64,000 bases of DNA from the NCBI RefSeq assembly GCF_017813395.1, contig NZ_JAGIZB010000001.1, forward strand, positions 1-64,000. The letters run 5' to 3'. A model generated the notes under the pieces. That model did not search any database. It was not told the DNA's origin and saw only the letters and a program-made list of their open reading frames with translations. Below, piece by piece: positions 15,848-25,817 of this stretch; within the stretch, counting starts at the first letter, position 1, and every line of letters starts with the position of its first letter. This DNA comes from Pararoseomonas baculiformis (lineage in GTDB: Bacteria > Pseudomonadota > Alphaproteobacteria > Acetobacterales > Acetobacteraceae). Both the position numbers and the translations under genes were made by a program.

Positions 15848-16816
15848 ATGTCCGAAACCGCCCCCACTCCCGTCACCGTCCTCACCGGCTATCTCGGCGC
15901 CGGCAAGACCACCCTGCTCAACCGCATCCTGACCGAGAACCACGGCCGCAAATTCGCGGTGGTGATCAACGAGTTCGGCGAGATGGGCGTGGACCAGGAC
16001 CTCGTCATCGATGCGGACGAGGAAGTGTTCGAGATGAACAACGGCTGCATCTGCTGCACCGTGCGCGGAGACCTGATCCGCATCATCGGCGGGCTGATGC
16101 GCCGCAAGGACAAGTTCGACGGCATCATCGTCGAGACCACCGGCCTGGCGAACCCCGCCCCGGTCGCGCAGACCTTCTTCGTCGATGAGGATGTGAAGCG
16201 CGCGACCCGGCTGGACGCCATCGTGACGGTGGTCGACGCCAAGCACCTCCTCACCCGCCTGGGCGACAGCCCGGAAGCTGAGGAGCAGGTGGCCTTCGCC
16301 GACATCATCGTGCTGAACAAGATGGACCTGGTGAGCACCGAGGAGGCCGATGAGGTCGAGCGCCGCATACGCGCCATCAACCCGACCGTCGAGATCCGCC
16401 GCACCACCCGGTCCGAGGTGCCGCTGGACGCCGTGATCGGGCGCGATTCCTTCAACCTTGAGCGCATCCTGGCGCGGGAGCCCGAATTCCTCTCGGGCGA
16501 TGACGACCACAGCCATGACAGCGCCGTGCAGTCCGTCTCCTTCGAGCTGGACCGCCCCGTGGACCCGGAGAAGTTCAACGCCTGGATCGGCGAGCTGCTC
16601 CAGACCAAGGGCCAGGACCTGCTGCGCACCAAGGGCATCCTGCACTACAAGGGCGATGATCGCCGCTTCGCCTTCCAGGCCGTGCACATGATCGCCGACG
16701 GCGACTACATCGGGAACTGGAAGGAGGGCGATCCGCGCAAGTCGCGCATCGTCTTCATCGGCCGCGACCTGAACCGCCCCAAGCTGCGCCGCGGCTTCGA
16801 ATCCACGGCGGCCTGA
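15848..16816 (+). CDS. CobW/COG0523-family GTPase (metallochaperone)
   Basis: This 322-residue protein has the G3E GTPase motifs: Walker [10 protein letters not shown] (14-22), the metal-binding CxCC motif C67-I-C69-C70, ETTGLANP (Walker B/switch) and LNKMDL (the NKxD base-specificity motif). A His/Asp-rich loop (GDDDHSHDS) separates the GTPase from the CobW C-terminal domain ([20 protein letters not shown]). Such proteins deliver zinc or cobalt to target enzymes in the cytosol at the cost of GTP. The WD40 gene begins 2 bp after its stop, so the two are surely one operon. Zinc-limitation (Zur) control is usual for the family, but I see no defined operator. Confidence 0.9.
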   Translation: MSETAPTPVTVLTGYLGAGKTTLLNRILTENHGRKFAVVINEFGEMGVDQDLVIDADEEVFEMNNGCICCTVRGDLIRIIGGLMRRKDKFDGIIVETTGLANPAPVAQTFFVDEDVKRATRLDAIVTVVDAKHLLTRLGDSPEAEEQVAFADIIVLNKMDLVSTEEADEVERRIRAINPTVEIRRTTRSEVPLDAVIGRDSFNLERILAREPEFLSGDDDHSHDSAVQSVSFELDRPVDPEKFNAWIGELLQTKGQDLLRTKGILHYKGDDRRFAFQAVHMIADGDYIGNWKEGDPRKSRIVFIGRDLNRPKLRRGFESTAA

Positions 16817-16818
16817 GC

Positions 16819-17859
16819 ATGTCGGGCGTCGCGGAAGCGGATTTCCTGCTGGACCAGCGCGGCACCGGGCGCGAGCTCGGCGCCTGGGTGGTGGATGTGG
16901 CCTTCGGGCGAGAAGGCCGTTCCTTCGGCTTCGCGCTTTCCGATGGCAGCGTCCATCTCGCCACCCCATCCGACCATGCGGCGGAATGGCGCCGCCTGGA
17001 GCTGCATGACGGCGCCGGGCTCGCCATGGTGCCGGATGCGACGGACGGGCTTCTTTCCGGCGGCGACGACGGCAAGCTCATCCGCCTCACGCCGGATGGC
17101 GAGGCGGAGACCGTCGCGGATTTCGGCATGATGAAGTGGGTGAGCCATATCGCCACCCATTCCTCCGGCCTGCGCGCCGTGGCGGTGGGCAAGCATGTCC
17201 ATCTTTTCGACGGCAAGGGTGCGAAGCTGAAGGTGCTGGGCCCGCATCCCTCCACCGTCGGCGGTGTGGCCATCGACGCCAAGGGCAAGCGCATCTTCGC
17301 CTCCCACTACAACGGCGTCTCCGCCTGGTTCGTCGCGGCGAAGGAGGACAAGCCGCGCGTGCTGGAGTGGAAGGGCAGCCACCACGCCATCGCTGTCTCA
17401 CCCGATGGGCAGAACGTGGTGACGGGCATGCAGGAGAACGCCTTGCATGGCTGGCGCCTGACCGACAGTCAGCACATGCGCATGTCCGGCTATCCCGCGA
17501 AGACCGGCTCCCTCTCCTTCACCGCCAAGGGGCGATGGCTCGCCTCCTCGGGTGCGGATTCCGTGGTTCTCTGGCCTTTCTTCGGCGGCGGTCCCATGGG
17601 CAAGGCGCCCACGGAGGTCGCGGGCGGGGACCAGGTGATCTGCACCCGCGTGGCCTGCCATCCGCAGCATGAGGTGGTGGTGGCGGGCTTCCAGGATGGG
17701 CTGGTGCTGATGGCGGAGATCGCCTCCGGCAAGGTGGTGCCCGTGGCGGCCCCGGGGCGCGGCGCGGTCTCGGCCCTGGCCTGGAACCCGGCGGGCACCC
17801 ATCTCGCCTTCGGCACGGAAACCGGCTTCGCCGGGCTTCTTGACTTGGCGAAGCGCTGA
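16819..17859 (+). CDS. WD40-repeat beta-propeller protein, CobW partner
   Basis: This 346-residue cytosolic protein is made of WD40-like blades: repeated '...a.sPdg..v..g..dg.v.lw' units such as VVDVAFGREGRSFGFALSDG, HHAIAVSPDGQNVVTGMQEN, SLSFTAKGRWLASSGADSVV and SALAWNPAGTHLAFGTETG, about seven in total. It has no signal peptide. The ATG lies 2 bp after the cobW stop. Propellers of this sort scaffold protein complexes. Given the coupling, it may dock the GTPase to its client metalloenzyme, but that is inference. An inverted repeat follows its stop directly. Confidence 0.82.
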   Translation: MSGVAEADFLLDQRGTGRELGAWVVDVAFGREGRSFGFALSDGSVHLATPSDHAAEWRRLELHDGAGLAMVPDATDGLLSGGDDGKLIRLTPDGEAETVADFGMMKWVSHIATHSSGLRAVAVGKHVHLFDGKGAKLKVLGPHPSTVGGVAIDAKGKRIFASHYNGVSAWFVAAKEDKPRVLEWKGSHHAIAVSPDGQNVVTGMQENALHGWRLTDSQHMRMSGYPAKTGSLSFTAKGRWLASSGADSVVLWPFFGGGPMGKAPTEVAGGDQVICTRVACHPQHEVVVAGFQDGLVLMAEIASGKVVPVAAPGRGAVSALAWNPAGTHLAFGTETGFAGLLDLAKR

Positions 17860-17860
17860 G

Positions 17861-17880
17861 GCGCCCCCAGTCTGGGGCGC
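17861..17880 (+). promoter_or_regulatory. Hairpin directly abutting the aldo/keto reductase start codon
   Basis: GCGCCCC at 17861-17867 pairs with GGGGCGC at 17874-17880, and the ATG of the next gene begins at 17881. The only Shine-Dalgarno-like bases (GGGG) lie inside the stem. It could end the cobW-WD40 message or limit translation of the reductase; no U-run is present. Confidence 0.35.
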
Positions 17881-18708
17881 ATGACGGACCGCATCACCAC
17901 CCGGCTTCTCTCGATCCCCCGCCTGGGCCTTGGCACGTGGAGGCTTTCCGGTGCCGAGGGCCAGGCGGCGATCGAGTCCGCTCTCTCCCTCGGCTACCGT
18001 GCGCTCGACACGGCGGAAATGTATGGCAACGAGGCCGAGGTCGGCGCCGGTCTCCGGGCTTCCGGCCCTCCCCGTTCCGAGGTTTTCGTCACCAGCAAGG
18101 TCTGGTGGACACATCTCGGCCCCGGCGAGATCCGTGCGGCCTGCGAGGCATCGCTCCAGCGGCTCGGCACGGACTATGTCGATCTCTATCTTGTGCACTG
18201 GCCGGCGCAGGGCATGGACATGCACCAGGTGATGCATGACATGGCCCGGCTGCGCGAGGACGGGCTCGCCCGCGCCATCGGCGTCGCCAACTTCCCGCCC
18301 GGCCTGCTGAAGCGCGCGATCGAGACCGGCGTGCCCCTGGCCGCCAACCAGGTGGAATACCACGCCCTTCTCTCGCAGGACCGGCTGCTCGAGATCACGC
18401 GAGCGCAAGGGATGGTGCTGACGGCCTATTCGCCCCTGGCCAAGGGGCAGCTCGCCCAGGACCCCAATGTCGCCGCCATTGCGGGCAGCATGGGCGTCAG
18501 CGCGGCCCAGCTCGCCCTGGCCTGGCTGCTCCGCCAGGACGGCGTGACGGCCATTCCCAAGGCCGCGCGCCCGGAGAGCCAGCGGGCCAATCTCGTGGCG
18601 CTCGATCTCGCCGGAAAGCTGACGAAGGCCGACATGGCGCTCCTCGACGGGCTTCCGAAGGACCAGCGCTTCGTGAACCCCGATTTCGCGCCCGACTGGT
18701 CGAACTAG
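17881..18708 (+). CDS. Aldo/keto reductase (DkgB-like)
   Basis: This 275-residue (beta/alpha)8 NADPH-dependent reductase has the catalytic tetrad: Asp43 and Tyr48 in ALDTAEMYGNE, Lys73 in VTSKVWW and His106 in LYLVHWP. The cofactor segment AIPKAARPESQRANL lies near the C terminus. The family reduces small aldehydes and ketones such as methylglyoxal or 2,5-diketo-D-gluconate in the cytosol. The length is normal for the DkgB group. The ATG is only 21 bp beyond the WD40 gene, directly behind a hairpin, without a free ribosome site, so it may be coupled to, or separately promoted from, the upstream operon. Confidence 0.88.
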   Translation: MTDRITTRLLSIPRLGLGTWRLSGAEGQAAIESALSLGYRALDTAEMYGNEAEVGAGLRASGPPRSEVFVTSKVWWTHLGPGEIRAACEASLQRLGTDYVDLYLVHWPAQGMDMHQVMHDMARLREDGLARAIGVANFPPGLLKRAIETGVPLAANQVEYHALLSQDRLLEITRAQGMVLTAYSPLAKGQLAQDPNVAAIAGSMGVSAAQLALAWLLRQDGVTAIPKAARPESQRANLVALDLAGKLTKADMALLDGLPKDQRFVNPDFAPDWSN

Positions 18709-18720
18709 CCTGGTCGAGCC

Positions 18721-18743
18721 GGGCCGGCCGAACCAGCCGGCCC
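18721..18743. terminator. GC hairpin between convergent genes
   Basis: GGGCCGGC at 18721-18728 pairs with GCCGGCCC at 18736-18743. It lies between the stops of the aldo/keto reductase and the leftward secreted protein and may serve both, without a U-run. Confidence 0.45.
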
Positions 18744-18746
18744 GCG

Positions 18747-19109
18747 TCAGGTGTAGCGGACCGGCCGCCCTTCGCCGCGCGGGGTGACACAGAAATGCAC
18801 GGCCGGGCGCAGCACGGCCTCAGCCTCCAGCGAAGGCGCCTCTTCCACGGCGGGCTCCACCGGGGCGGGGCGCGCCACCGGCGCGCGCTGCCGGGCACTG
18901 GCCTGGGTACCGGCCTGGGCACGGGCCCCGCTCCGCTGGCCTGCCCGGCGCTCCGCGCGGATCTTGCGGGAGAAAATGGTGGCGTTCGAGGCAATCGGCG
19001 CGGCCGCGTCGCACATCGTCGCATTCACGAAGGCAGGGGTCCCCGAGGCCTGCGCCATGGGCGCAAAAGCCAGGAGCCCGAAGAGAGCGATCGCACCGAC
19101 TTTCACCAT
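18747..19109 (-). CDS. Hypothetical small secreted protein
   Basis: This 120-residue protein starts at the ATG at 19109 with AGAGGGGG eight bases upstream. A signal peptide (MVKVGAIALFGLLAFAPMAQA-SG) is followed by FVNATMCDAAAPIASNATIF, a low-complexity basic Ala/Arg/Gln linker (~50-85), an acidic Pro-rich stretch and a C-terminal block HFCVTPRGEGRPVRYT. The two Cys could pair. It is predicted periplasmic or exported. No family is recognised; similar short proteins are seen in Acetobacteraceae genomes. Confidence 0.6.
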   Translation of the reverse strand: MVKVGAIALFGLLAFAPMAQASGTPAFVNATMCDAAAPIASNATIFSRKIRAERRAGQRSGARAQAGTQASARQRAPVARPAPVEPAVEEAPSLEAEAVLRPAVHFCVTPRGEGRPVRYT

Positions 19110-19276
19110 GTAACGACCCCCTCTTTCCATTCCAATCAGAGACTTAACGACACATCTTGCGCCGCCCTCTGCGGAATGAACGCAGGAGTCGGGAAAGCGG
19201 TTTCGCGAAGCCGAAGGGCAGGTCAAGCGTTGGGCGGGCAACACCAACCGATAAAATGCGATTGGGCCCCCACGCC

Positions 19277-19705
19277 ATGAGCGACAAACCCTCTGGAATC
19301 CCTGGCACTTCGCCCCGGGACGAGGATGACGAGGTGGATCTCGGAATCAGCCTGCGCGCTGTCGCAAATATCATCGACACGGCCCGTGCAGCCGATGAGA
19401 GCGACGAGGATGACGAGGAAGGGGACCTCACCGCCGAGGATGCCGCAGATGCGGATTCCAGCGACGAGACCCTGGAGACCCTGATCGACGAGCTGAACGA
19501 GGACGAGCAGGCCGCGCTCATCGCCCTCGCCTGGGTCGGGCATGGGGATTACGAGCCCGATGAGTGGGAGGAAGCGCTGAACCTCGCCCGGGAGCGGAAC
19601 GAGACCGATCCCGCCGGCTATCTCATGGGCATGGAAATGCTGGGGGATCTCCTGGCCGAGGGGCTGGCCGCCTTCGGCATCGTGGTGGAGGAGATCGAGC
19701 GCTGA
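19277..19705 (+). CDS. DUF3775 protein
   Basis: This 142-residue, very acidic cytosolic protein has residues ~70-140 (LIDELNEDEQAALIALAWVG, then GDYEPDEWEEALNLARER) that match DUF3775, a small domain of unknown role common in Alphaproteobacteria. The N-terminal 60 residues are low-complexity Asp/Glu-rich (DESDEDDEEGDLTAEDAADA) and probably disordered. The start at 19277 has no good ribosome site; the ATG at 19256 is an alternative. It is divergent from the secreted protein and convergent with the DUF1194 gene. Confidence 0.75.
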   Translation: MSDKPSGIPGTSPRDEDDEVDLGISLRAVANIIDTARAADESDEDDEEGDLTAEDAADADSSDETLETLIDELNEDEQAALIALAWVGHGDYEPDEWEEALNLARERNETDPAGYLMGMEMLGDLLAEGLAAFGIVVEEIER

Positions 19706-19727
19706 GGCCCCGCACGGGGCCGGCGCT

Positions 19728-20444
19728 TCAGCCGAAGACCGGCCCCGGCAGCCCCGCGATCTCGCGCACCATCTTGCGGCGCACCGCATTGCCGAAGGAC
19801 GCGAAATCCTCGGCCGCGATCAGGAAGGCGCCCTCGCCCCCGATGACGGAGTCCCGGTAATACTGGTCCAGCGGCACGGGCGAGGGCCGGCCGAAGGTCG
19901 GGCGATCATTGATGATGGGCAGGCCGTTGATGGTCACGCCCTCTGCCACCACCCGGTCCCGCACGGCTTCGACCGGCAGGCCGCTGTTGTTCACGCCGTC
20001 GCCCGAGACATCGATCACCCGCCGGGTCCCCTCGAAAGGGGATTCCGAAAGGGTTCGCATCGAAAAATCCAGCCCGCCGGAGATCGATGTCCAGGACAGC
20101 GCAACGCGCGGCGCCCGCGCCAACGTCGCCGCCCAGCCCTCCGCTTCCACCGGGCTGCCGATGCGGGTCCATGGGATGACAAGACGCTGGTAGTCCGACC
20201 CGGCCCATTCGACATAGGCCACCGCGATGGCCCCGAGCATCCCGGCCCGGATCGCCTCGATGATGCGCGGATCGGTCATTGCGCTGCGATAGCCCTCGCG
20301 CTGCAGGCGGGCCTCGTCGTCATCGATGGAGCGGGACACATCGACGGCCAGGACCAACAGCAGGTCAACCGCGCCCTCGGCGCGTGAAGGCAGCGCGGGC
20401 AGCATGGCGGCACCGCTCGCCGCCAGAAGGGACCGTCGCCGCAT
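19728..20444 (-). CDS. DUF1194 von Willebrand A-type secreted protein
   Basis: This 238-residue protein has a signal peptide (MRRRSLLAASGAAMLPALPSRA; two or three Arg at the start, possibly Tat). It is followed by a vWA fold: LLLVLAVDVSRSIDDDE carries the MIDAS DxSxS metal-binding motif, DPRIIEAIRAG follows, and TRRVIDVSGDGVNNSG supplies the second metal loop. DUF1194 proteins are periplasmic or exported and their partner is unknown. The length matches the family. It is monocistronic on the minus strand, 22 bp from the convergent DUF3775 gene. Confidence 0.88.
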   Translation of the reverse strand: MRRRSLLAASGAAMLPALPSRAEGAVDLLLVLAVDVSRSIDDDEARLQREGYRSAMTDPRIIEAIRAGMLGAIAVAYVEWAGSDYQRLVIPWTRIGSPVEAEGWAATLARAPRVALSWTSISGGLDFSMRTLSESPFEGTRRVIDVSGDGVNNSGLPVEAVRDRVVAEGVTINGLPIINDRPTFGRPSPVPLDQYYRDSVIGGEGAFLIAAEDFASFGNAVRRKMVREIAGLPGPVFG

Positions 20445-20529
20445 GAAGCATGCCCTCGCGCCCGTGCTGGGGCATTACATGAGGCGAACCCGGCAGGCCG
20501 CAACGGTTTTGTCATGCTGCACGCTTTTG

Positions 20530-21198
20530 TCAGCCGGGCAGCATCACCCCCGGCAGCGTGGCGGGGTCCTGCACCCATCCACCCTCGGCGGGGCGCAGCA
20601 GCGGCGTGGCGAAGGCGGCGCAGACCGGCACATCCACGGGCCAGGAGGCCAGCCAGCGGTTTCCCTGCGCCATCGCCACAGCCAGCCCCACGGGCCGCAC
20701 CCCCGCGCGCTCCAGCAGGGCCAGTCCCGCCAGGGCGGAACTGCCGGTGCTGATCACGTCATCCACCAGCAGCACCCGCCGCGCGGAAAGCCGCGGCAGG
20801 ATGCGCGGGTCCAGCCAGATCCGCCGCTCCCCCGGCGTGGTGGAGGAGGAAACCGGCGTGGAAAGCCGCTCCTCGTACCAGCGCTTGCGCGAGTAGCCCG
20901 CGGCCACCCAGTTCGGATGCCCCAGCGCCTCGGCCACCAGCGGCGCCACCGCATGGCCGAGCACGGGCAGGCCGCAGACCATTTCCGCCCCCAGCGGCCG
21001 GGCCGCTTCCGCCACCCACTCCGCCAGCCGGCGCAGAACGGCGAAGGAGGCCTGGTTCAGGATCAGCCCGGCCACGGCCAGCCTGCCATAGTCCCGAAGG
21101 GGCAGCCGCAGGGCCGTACCGTCGGGCATCGGGGCCGCCATGCTCTCCCGGTGCGGCCCCGCATCCGGGACCGGCTCAAATCTCTGCCAGAACTCCAT
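20530..21198 (-). CDS. Phosphoribosyltransferase-family protein
   Basis: This 222-residue cytosolic protein has the PRTase signature RVLLVDDVISTGSSALAGL, whose acidic pair binds the ribose hydroxyls of PRPP, and an upstream hood region with VCGLPVLGHAVAPLVAEALG. The flexible-loop region (KRWYEERLSTPVSSSTT) is consistent with a type I PRTase. The acceptor base or substrate cannot be deduced; orphan members may be regulatory. The C-terminal PEGGWVQDPATLPGV tail lies outside the core. It is divergent from the peptide importer operon, sharing a 95-bp intergenic region. Confidence 0.82.
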   Translation of the reverse strand: MEFWQRFEPVPDAGPHRESMAAPMPDGTALRLPLRDYGRLAVAGLILNQASFAVLRRLAEWVAEAARPLGAEMVCGLPVLGHAVAPLVAEALGHPNWVAAGYSRKRWYEERLSTPVSSSTTPGERRIWLDPRILPRLSARRVLLVDDVISTGSSALAGLALLERAGVRPVGLAVAMAQGNRWLASWPVDVPVCAAFATPLLRPAEGGWVQDPATLPGVMLPG

Positions 21199-21293
21199 CT
21201 CTTCGCGATTGGCATGAGCTGGGATAGTGGTCCAGCCTCAGCAGGGCCCCATACCCGGGGGAATCCGCCGCGCCCTCCCTCCGGAGACGAAGC

Positions 21294-22904
21294 ATGACGA
21301 CCCGCCGCAACCTCCTCACCGGCCTCGGGGCCGCCTCCGGCACCGCCTTCCTGCCCTGGGACTCCCTGATCCGGGCAGCCCATGCGCAGACCCCCCCGGG
21401 CGTGGTCGTGATGGCCAAGCAGATCGACGACATCATCACCCTCGATCCGGCCGAGGCCTTCGAATACACGGCGGCCGAGATCTGCGGGAATGTCTACCAG
21501 CGCCTCGTCACCACCCCGAATGACGAGCCGGCCCGCATCCAGGGGGACCTGGCGGAGAGCTGGTCCGCCAGCGACGACGCGAAGACCTTCACCTTCCGCC
21601 TGAAGCCCGGCCAGGCATTCGCCAGCGGCAAGGAGGTGACGGCGGAGGACGTGGCTTACTCCCTCCAGCGCGTGATCGCGCTGAACAAAAGCCCGGCCTT
21701 CATCGTCAACCAGTTCGGCTTCACCAAGGACAACATGGTGCAGACCATCCGCGCGACCGACCCGCGCACGGTGGTGCTGACCACGGCCGAGCCCACCGCC
21801 ACCTCCTTCCTGCTCTACTGCCTCTCCGCCGCGGTGGGCAGCGTGGTGGAGAAGGCCGTTGTTTCCGGCCGCGCCCAGGGCGATGACTGGGGCAATGCCT
21901 GGCTGAAGACGAATTCCGCGGGCTCCGGCGCCTACAGCATCGTCAACTGGCGCGCGAGCGAGGCGGTGACGCTGCAGGCCAACCCGCACGCCACCAACGC
22001 CCCCGCCACGCGCCGCATCATCATGCGGCATGTGGCCGATCCCTCGGCCCAGCTTCTCGGCCTGCAGCGCGGCGACTACGACATCGCGCGCAACCTTGCC
22101 TCCGACCAGATCCGGGGCGTTTCGGGTGACAACCGCTACACGGTGGTGTCCCAGCGCAAGGCCAGCCTGCTCTACATCGCCATGAACCAGAAGAACCCGA
22201 TCCTGGCGAAGCCGCAGGTGCGCCAGGCCATCAAGATGGCGATCGACTACGAGGGCATCCAGCGCAACATCGTCCCCAACAACTACGCCGTCCACCAGGC
22301 CTTCCTGCCCGAGGGCCTGCCCGGCGCCCTGACCGAGAAGCCCTTCAGGATGGACGTGGCGGTCGCCAAGCGCCTGCTGGCCGAGGCCGGGCATGCGGAT
22401 GGATTCGAGTGCAGCCTGGACTTCTTCTCCGGCGCCCCGATCGGCGACATCGCCCAGGCCGTGCAGGCCAACCTCGCCGCCATCGGCATTCGCGCCCGCA
22501 TGCTGCCGGGAGAAATGCGCTCGGTCATCACCAAGACCCGCGCGCGCCAGCACGACCTCGCCCTGCTGCGCTGGGGCTCGGATTACTTCGACCCGCACAC
22601 CAATGCCGAGGCCTTCAGCATGAACCCGGACAACGGGGATGATGCGCGGAACAAGACGCTCGCCTGGCGCTCGGGCTGGAGCATCCCCGAGCTGACGGCC
22701 CGCACCCAGGCCGCGGTGAAGGAAACAGATCCGGCGAAGCGCGTGGCGATGTACGAGGCGCTGCAACGCGACCACCAGCAGAACAGCCCCTTCGCGATCA
22801 TGTTGCAGGAGGTGGAGGTGGCGGTGACCCGCAACGCCGTCCGCGGCCTGCGCATTGGCGTGCTCAGCGACCGCACCAGCTACGCCACCATCGCCAAGGC
22901 CTGA
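21294..22904 (+). CDS. ABC transporter substrate-binding protein, family 5 (peptide)
   Basis: This 536-residue periplasmic protein has a Tat-like signal (MTTRRNLLTGLGAASGTAFL...AAHA-Q). SBP family 5 features are the opening VVVMAKQIDDIITLDPAEAF, the AEDVAYSLQR block, AIKMAIDYEGIQRNIV and the C-terminal lobe. It captures di- or oligopeptides, or related solutes, for the permease encoded just downstream. GGAG lies about ten bases before the ATG. It is the first of five genes spaced by -4 to +2 bp, a single operon of the Dpp type. Confidence 0.9.
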   Translation: MTTRRNLLTGLGAASGTAFLPWDSLIRAAHAQTPPGVVVMAKQIDDIITLDPAEAFEYTAAEICGNVYQRLVTTPNDEPARIQGDLAESWSASDDAKTFTFRLKPGQAFASGKEVTAEDVAYSLQRVIALNKSPAFIVNQFGFTKDNMVQTIRATDPRTVVLTTAEPTATSFLLYCLSAAVGSVVEKAVVSGRAQGDDWGNAWLKTNSAGSGAYSIVNWRASEAVTLQANPHATNAPATRRIIMRHVADPSAQLLGLQRGDYDIARNLASDQIRGVSGDNRYTVVSQRKASLLYIAMNQKNPILAKPQVRQAIKMAIDYEGIQRNIVPNNYAVHQAFLPEGLPGALTEKPFRMDVAVAKRLLAEAGHADGFECSLDFFSGAPIGDIAQAVQANLAAIGIRARMLPGEMRSVITKTRARQHDLALLRWGSDYFDPHTNAEAFSMNPDNGDDARNKTLAWRSGWSIPELTARTQAAVKETDPAKRVAMYEALQRDHQQNSPFAIMLQEVEVAVTRNAVRGLRIGVLSDRTSYATIAKA

Positions 22905-22906
22905 TC

Positions 22907-23919
<1,013 letters not shown>

Positions 23920-23923
<4 letters not shown>

Positions 23924-24954
23924 GCGTCCCTGCCCCTGGCCATTCCCCTGGCAGCCCCATGGCCGATGCCGCCACGGCCACCGCCTCGGTGGAGCCCATC
24001 CCGCCCGACGCGATACCCGAGGGACTGGGCGACCGCCGCTCGCCCCAGCCCGGCGCCGCTTCCAGCCGCCGCGAATGGCTGCTGAGCGACGCCCCCGCCT
24101 CCCGCTCCCAGGCGGCCTGGGGCCAGCGCTACCAGGCCTGGCTGGCCTTCCGCCGCAACCCTCTGGCCATGGCGGGGCTGGTGGTGCTGGTGGTGATGCT
24201 GCTGCTGATCCTGCTGGCGCCCGTGCTGGCCACGCATGACCCTGGCATCCAGCAGCTGGACAACCGCCTCGCCGCCCCTTCCTCCCAGCATTGGCTCGGC
24301 ACGGATGAGCTGGGCCGGGATGTCTGGTCCCGCCTGCTCTATGGCGGACGCATCACCCTGGGCATGGTGGTCGCCGTGGTGCTGCTGGTGGCGCCGCTCG
24401 GCCTGCTGGTGGGCTGCATCGCCGGCTATGCGGGCGGCATCTGGGACCGGCTGCTGATGCGGGTGACAGATGTGTTCCTCGCCTTCCCGCGGCTGATCCT
24501 GGCCCTGGCCTTCGTCGCCGCCATGCGGCCCGGCGTGGAGAGCGCGGTGATCGCCATCGCCCTCACGGCCTGGCCGCCCTATGCCCGCCTCGCCCGCGCG
24601 GAAACCCTGACCATCCGCCGCACCGACTATGTGGCGGCGGCGCGCATGACCGGCGCCTCCCATGGCCGCATCGTGCTGCGCCATGTCATGCCGATGTGCA
24701 TGCCTTCCCTCGTCGTGCGCGTCACGCTGGACATGTCCTCCATCATCCTCACCGCCGCTGGCCTCGGCTTCCTCGGCCTCGGCGCCCAGCCGCCCCTGCC
24801 GGAATGGGGCACGATGATCGCGACGGCCCGGCGCTTCATCCTGGAGCAGTGGTGGGTGGCCGTGATGCCGGGCATCGCGATCTTCTCCGCCTCTCTTGCC
24901 TTCAACCTGCTGGGCGACGGCCTGCGCGACGTTCTGGACCCGAAGCAGCGATGA
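23920..24954 (+). CDS. ABC transporter permease, DppC type
   Basis: This 344-residue inner-membrane protein has an unusually long polar N terminus (~80 residues, Pro/Ala-rich) before the DppC/OppC N-terminal motif FRRNPLAMAGLVVLVVM. The conserved HWLGTDELGRDVWSRLLYG and the EAA loop DYVAAARMTGASHGRIVLRHVMP are present. It overlaps the upstream gene in an ATGA junction. It pairs with the DppB-type subunit. A later ATG at 23959 is possible, but the overlap supports the start given. Confidence 0.92.
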
Positions 24955-25817
24955 GCACCCATCCCCTGACCGAGGGCGAGCCGCTGGTCGCGGTCCGCAA
25001 CCTCCATGTCGCCTTTCCCGCTCCCACCGGCGTCACCCAGGCCGTGCGCGGCGTCTCCTTCACCATCGGGCGGGAGAAGCTGGGCATCGTCGGCGAAAGC
25101 GGCTCGGGCAAGTCCGTCACGGGCCGCGCGCTCATGCGCCTCCTGCCGCCTTCCGCGCAGGTGCGGGCGGATGTCCTGCGCTTCGGCACCACCGACATCC
25201 TCCACGCCACGGAACCCGAGATGCGCGCCCTGCGCGGCGGCCGGATCGGGCTGATCCTGCAGGACCCGAAATACAGCCTGAACCCCGTGATGACCGCGGG
25301 CAGCCAGATCGCCGAGGCCCTGCGCGCCCATTCGAGGATCGGCAAGCGGGAAGCCCGGGATGCCGCCATGAACCTGCTGGAAAGCGTGAAGATCCGGGAC
25401 CCGCGCCGCGTGCACGACGCCTATCCGCACGAACTCTCCGGCGGCATGGGCCAGCGCGTGATGATCGCGATGATGCTGGCCCCCAACCCCGAGCTGCTGA
25501 TCGCGGACGAGCCCACCTCCGCGCTGGACGCCAGCGTGCAGGCCGAGATCCTGAGCCTGATCGAGGAACAGGTGGACCAGCGCGGCATGGCGCTGATGCT
25601 CATCAGCCACGACCTGCCCCTGGTCTCCCGCTTCTGCGACCGCGTGGCGGTGATGTATGCCGGCCAGGTGATGGAGGAGCTGCCCGCCGCCGATCTCCAC
25701 AAGGCCACGCATGGCTACACGCGCGGCCTGCTGGAATGCCTCCCCAGCCTGGTGGAAAAGCGGGACCGGCTGCCCACGCTGCGGCGCGATCCCTCCTGGA
25801 TGGCGCCGCACGCATGA
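24951..25817 (+). CDS. ABC transporter ATP-binding protein, DppD type
   Basis: This 288-residue cytosolic ATPase has Walker A GESGSGKS, the Q-loop LILQDPKYSLNP, the signature LSGGMGQRVMIA, Walker B LLIADEPTSALD and the switch His in LISHDLP. The C-terminal extension is shorter than in typical DppD (~330 residues) and lacks the Cys-rich iron-sulfur-like motif seen in some members. The start overlaps dppC (ATGA). It energises the peptide importer together with the next ATPase. Confidence 0.92.
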   Translation: MSTHPLTEGEPLVAVRNLHVAFPAPTGVTQAVRGVSFTIGREKLGIVGESGSGKSVTGRALMRLLPPSAQVRADVLRFGTTDILHATEPEMRALRGGRIGLILQDPKYSLNPVMTAGSQIAEALRAHSRIGKREARDAAMNLLESVKIRDPRRVHDAYPHELSGGMGQRVMIAMMLAPNPELLIADEPTSALDASVQAEILSLIEEQVDQRGMALMLISHDLPLVSRFCDRVAVMYAGQVMEELPAADLHKATHGYTRGLLECLPSLVEKRDRLPTLRRDPSWMAPHA

